Under the pieces are notes generated by a model. It searched no databases. It saw only the letters and a program-made list of their open reading frames with translations, and was not told the DNA's origin. The translations under genes were made by a program, and so were the position numbers. A stretch of 63,276 bases of DNA from Bryobacterales bacterium. GTDB lineage: Bacteria > Acidobacteriota > Terriglobia > Bryobacterales > UBA6623. Location of the stretch: contig JAPPLB010000192.1 of the NCBI GenBank assembly GCA_028819575.1, positions 1-63,276 on the forward strand. Reading direction: 5' to 3'. This document shows positions 61,892 to 63,276 of this stretch, one piece after another; the first letter of the stretch is position 1; every line of letters begins with the position of its first letter.

Positions 61892-63040
61892 ATGTCAAAA
61901 CCAGATCGTCGTCAAGTCCTGACATCCCTCGCAGCCTTGGGTATCGGCTCGTCCGTAATGCAGCCGCTTTTTACAGCCGCATCGGCGGCGCCGAAGTCGT
62001 CTCTCACGTCCCGCATCACGCGATTCGAGATTACGCCGACGAAACTCCCCTACTACGAGCCGGTCCGTGAAGCACTGACGGGTAGTTTCCAGTTGCAGAA
62101 CCGTTTTCAAACCTCTTTTGATCCGACCATGGTCAAGATTCACACCGACGATGGATTGACCGGCATCTGCAACGCGATGATGCGAAGTCCGGAGCGGATC
62201 GAGTCCACCCTGAAACGAATGGTCGGACATTCGCCTTGGGAGTATCTGCACGACGATTCTCTCGCCGGTATCCTGGTGGCGGTCTACGATCTTGTCGGAC
62301 AGGCAGCGGGTCTGCCCGTCTCGCGCCTCTTCTCGACAAATCCGAAGGAGAAGATCGTTCAGACCTGGTGGAGTCAGTGCTACCCGCCGGCATTGATGGC
62401 CGAAGAGGCGAAGCGCGGCGAGGGCTTGGGTTACAAGGTGCACAAGGTCAAGGCACGCCCTTGGCAGGATCCCATCGAGCAAGCTGCCGCGATTTGCGAT
62501 GTTGTCAAGCGTGATTTCCGCATTTGGGCGGACGCCAACTCCTGGTGGGGCTCAGTAGGGCGGACCATTCACTTTTGCAATCGGCTGGGCCAGTTCAACA
62601 ACTATTTTGCGATCGAGTCTCCCATCAGGCGGCCGGGCATAGCCGGTTATCGGGCCCTCAAGGGAAAGGTGCCGCTGCAAATGAGCGAGCACATGACGCC
62701 CGACCCGATGCCGTACATCCGCGAAGGCCTCTTGGATACCTTCGTGATCGGTGGGCCACTCGGCAAGACGCTTATCAAGCGCGCCCTGATGGCCGAAGTA
62801 ACCAGAATGCCTCTCTGGGTCGAGCATAGTATCGAAGACGGCATAAACCAGGTCTTTCAAGCTCATCAGGCTGCAGCGTTCCCAGGCATCGAGTACACCA
62901 TCAGCATCACGCATGTGCTTGTCGACGACCTGATGAAAGAACCGTTCGCGATGAAAGATGGCTTCTACACGGTTCCCACGAAGCCGGGTCTCGGCGTGAG
63001 CCTCGACGAGGATGCGATCGACAAGTACCGAACCTCCTGA
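61892..63040 (+). CDS. Exported mandelate racemase/muconate-lactonizing (enolase) superfamily protein
   Basis: 382 residues. DRRQVLTSLAALGIGSSVMQ is a twin-arginine-like signal followed by a hydrophobic stretch. The capping domain and barrel follow: KVHKVKARPWQ (K-x-K pair), WADANSWWGS (metal Asp), FAIESPIRRPG (metal Glu), PLQMSEHMTP, then DLMKEPFAMKDGFYTVPTKP at the C-terminus. Such enzymes abstract a proton alpha to a carboxylate; substrate unknown. Export is unusual for the superfamily but seen in Acidobacteria and Planctomycetes. Confidence 0.88.
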   Translation: MSKPDRRQVLTSLAALGIGSSVMQPLFTAASAAPKSSLTSRITRFEITPTKLPYYEPVREALTGSFQLQNRFQTSFDPTMVKIHTDDGLTGICNAMMRSPERIESTLKRMVGHSPWEYLHDDSLAGILVAVYDLVGQAAGLPVSRLFSTNPKEKIVQTWWSQCYPPALMAEEAKRGEGLGYKVHKVKARPWQDPIEQAAAICDVVKRDFRIWADANSWWGSVGRTIHFCNRLGQFNNYFAIESPIRRPGIAGYRALKGKVPLQMSEHMTPDPMPYIREGLLDTFVIGGPLGKTLIKRALMAEVTRMPLWVEHSIEDGINQVFQAHQAAAFPGIEYTISITHVLVDDLMKEPFAMKDGFYTVPTKPGLGVSLDEDAIDKYRTS

Positions 63041-63062
63041 CATGAAACATCTTCCTGATCAA

Positions 63063-63144
63063 GCGGCGTTGACAACGATCCGAACGTTTCCCGCTTGAAT
63101 GATCCGCACACGGGCGGAGGAAAAACTGATCTGCATTTCTCGCC
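63063..63144 (+). repeat. Family C repeat, copy C2
   Basis: GCGGCGTTGACAACGATCCG, GAACGTTTCCCGCTTGAATG, GGGCGGAGGAAAAAC, then CTGCATTTCTCGCC. Same order as C1 (9127-9206) with about 82 bp, same orientation. Ends in a family A-like left end. Confidence 0.65.
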
Positions 63145-63216
63145 GTCGCTGCGGCCTCTGCTCGATGGTCAACCCCAACCGGCAGGCGTGCGCTGCAGCG
63201 GTCCGGTCCGCGCTAG

Positions 63217-63276
63217 CCTGCATTTCTCACCACGTGGCGAGGCGAAGTGCGTGAGAGGGCCGTCAGGACGAGGCGC
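63217..63276 (+). repeat. Family A palindromic repeat, copy A7 (left arm, cut by window end)
   Basis: CCTGCATTTCTCACCACGTG to the last base, GTCAGGACGAGGCGC. Flanked on the left by CTAG. Together with A1 at the other end, the window is bounded by the same repeat. Confidence 0.88.

Noticed and set aside
61476..61925. Minus-strand ORFs running through family A copies (also at 33634, 49161, 22860)
   Set aside because: Family A copies differ by a single-base change in the centre (TGAAC versus TGAC), which shifts the frame between copies, so the repeat is not coding.

Overview
This is a GC-rich bacterial chromosomal segment. The gene set suggests Acidobacteriota, probably a Bryobacterales/Solibacter-like lineage; that is an inference from gene content, not a phylogenetic result. 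Pointers are a fused E1 alpha/beta 2-oxoacid dehydrogenase, a Planctomycetes/Acidobacteria-style surface operon (PSCyt1-WD40, PPC and DUF1549/DUF1553 proteins), several PQQ dehydrogenases with diheme cytochromes, a DUF5916 outer-membrane protein, and Tat-exported sugar-type enzymes. No rRNA, tRNA, CRISPR array, prophage or complete insertion sequence was seen.

Layout. 0.08-5.4 kb: a UPF0182 membrane protein and the pyrimidine genes pyrB-pyrC, preceded by a coupled 56-residue ORF. 5.8-22.8 kb: a mixed accessory stretch (E1 dehydrogenase, DUF72, Nramp-like transporter, DUF5131 plus a nucleotidyltransferase, TIM-barrel isomerase, ROK kinase, sulfatase, DUF5916 protein, thioredoxin-like protein, lytic transglycosylase, GAF-like protein). 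23.1-23.8 kb: a VapBC-type toxin-antitoxin pair. 24.0-33.5 kb: an SDR oxidoreductase, then the PSCyt1-WD40 / PPC / DUF1549-DUF1553 / PPC operon. 34.1-38.5 kb and 44.5-47.0 kb: three PQQ enzymes, two of them each paired with a diheme cytochrome c. 38.8-42.8 kb: the lysine cluster (aspartokinase, dapB, dapA, dapD). 42.9 kb: a GntP permease. 47.5 kb: the primary sigma factor. 49.3-54.3 kb: an ABC-2 permease and bioB-bioF-bioD-bioA. 55.6-61.3 kb: a FadN-like beta-oxidation enzyme, NAD synthetase and homoserine dehydrogenase. 61.9-63.0 kb: an exported enolase-superfamily protein.

The most unusual content lies between genes. A palindromic interspersed repeat of about 176 bp (family A) has ends that read CCTGCATTTCTCACC inward from both sides. 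It occurs in at least eleven full, partial or hybrid copies, all in the same orientation whatever the direction of the neighbouring genes, and several copies start exactly at stop codons. A second module (family B) carries heptanucleotide tandem tracts of CACGANN or CACTANN. It fills every substantial spacer from 7.85 to 22.14 kb, is absent elsewhere, and in three places replaces the core of a family A element. Two more short repeats (C and D) occur twice each. The window begins and ends inside family A copies. This modular, strand-polarised repeat system is the best candidate for something undescribed here.

How the genes work together. lysC, dapB, dapA and dapD form a lysine/diaminopimelate unit that shares aspartyl phosphate with the distant homoserine dehydrogenase. 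The bio genes convert pimeloyl thioester to biotin. Each cytochrome/PQQ pair looks like a periplasmic alcohol- or sugar-oxidising module that passes electrons to its own diheme cytochrome. The sulfatase, DUF5916 protein, PPC proteins and Tat-exported enzymes suggest a cell that handles complex carbohydrates outside the cytoplasm.
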